Assembly: GCA_031277995.1 (NCBI GenBank)
Contig: JAITLH010000097.1
Location: 1-6,086 of the forward strand
Direction of reading: 5' to 3'
DNA length: 6,086 nucleotides
From: Deltaproteobacteria bacterium
Lineage (GTDB): Bacteria; Desulfobacterota; Desulfarculia; Adiutricales; Adiutricaceae
Of this stretch, positions 6,031 to 6,086 are shown in pieces; the first letter of the stretch is position 1, and each line of letters begins with the position of its first letter. Both the position numbers and the translations under genes were made by a program. Below the pieces are notes generated by a model. That model had not been told where the DNA came from. It saw only the letters and a program-made list of their open reading frames with translations, and ran no database searches.

Positions 6031-6036
6031 CTCCTT
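6031..6036 (-). promoter_or_regulatory. Ribosome binding site deciding the TTG start of cobT
   Basis: On the minus strand AAGGAG is followed by six bases and then TTG (6024-6022). It is the best-placed Shine-Dalgarno in the window and supports a TTG start over any downstream ATG. It directly abuts the T-tract of the palindrome at 6037-6081. Confidence 0.8.
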
Positions 6037-6081
6037 AAAAAATAGCCTCCCAGGGCGGGAAATTTTCCCGCCCTGGGAGGC
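6037..6081 (-). terminator. 37-nt perfect palindrome plus T-tract upstream of cobT
   Basis: Bases 6045-6062 pair with 6064-6081 over 18 bp without mismatch, centred on T6063 (the stem includes CCTCCCAGGGCGGG). On the minus strand TATTTTTT follows, a strong intrinsic terminator. Its T-tract runs straight into the cobT ribosome site. It either ends a gene beyond the right edge or acts as an attenuator of cobT; the upstream sequence is outside the window. Confidence 0.8.
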
Positions 6082-6086
6082 CTGGG

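Overview
The window is a piece of a GC-rich bacterial chromosome, dense in GGCC/TTGGCC-type words. It carries three recognisable housekeeping genes and one unusual membrane protein gene. A class A penicillin-binding protein of the PBP1A type, and a cobalamin lower-ligand gene (cobT), suggest a Gram-negative, corrinoid-using and probably anaerobic bacterium. Overall style is compatible with Desulfobacterota (former Deltaproteobacteria), but that placement is a low-confidence inference.

Layout. Positions 1-398 are non-coding: about 250 AT-richer bases with small inverted repeats, then a GC-rich leader with two overlapping, mutually exclusive hairpins. Positions 399-1109 (+) encode a 236-residue single-pass membrane protein with a periplasmic TPR-like domain. 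Its N-terminal tail and membrane anchor are a duplicate of the same part of the PBP gene next door. A 305-base spacer with weak terminator-like hairpins follows. Positions 1415-3988 (+) encode a bifunctional PBP1A (GT51 transglycosylase, OB-like insert, transpeptidase). Twenty-five bases later comes rdgB (4014-4739, +), an XTP/dITP house-cleaning pyrophosphatase whose first codons contain a 35-nt near-perfect hairpin with a T-rich tail. Convergent to these, cobT lies on the minus strand (6024-4936). It starts at a TTG with a strong Shine-Dalgarno and is followed by a clear intrinsic terminator beside the rdgB stop. The right edge holds a 37-nt perfect palindrome plus T-tract, abutting the cobT ribosome binding site.

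How the genes relate. PBP1A polymerises and cross-links peptidoglycan in the periplasm. The TPR protein shares its cytoplasmic tail and anchor and exposes a protein-interaction domain on the same side, so it may be a PBP accessory factor, loosely comparable to the periplasmic TPR protein CpoB that acts on PBP1B in E. coli. That role is inference. rdgB is probably co-transcribed with the PBP gene without a functional link. cobT is a separate unit, possibly under attenuation.

The best candidates for something undescribed are the duplicated PBP anchor on a TPR protein, with its XGKPG repeat expansion, and the hairpins placed at the start regions of three of the four genes.
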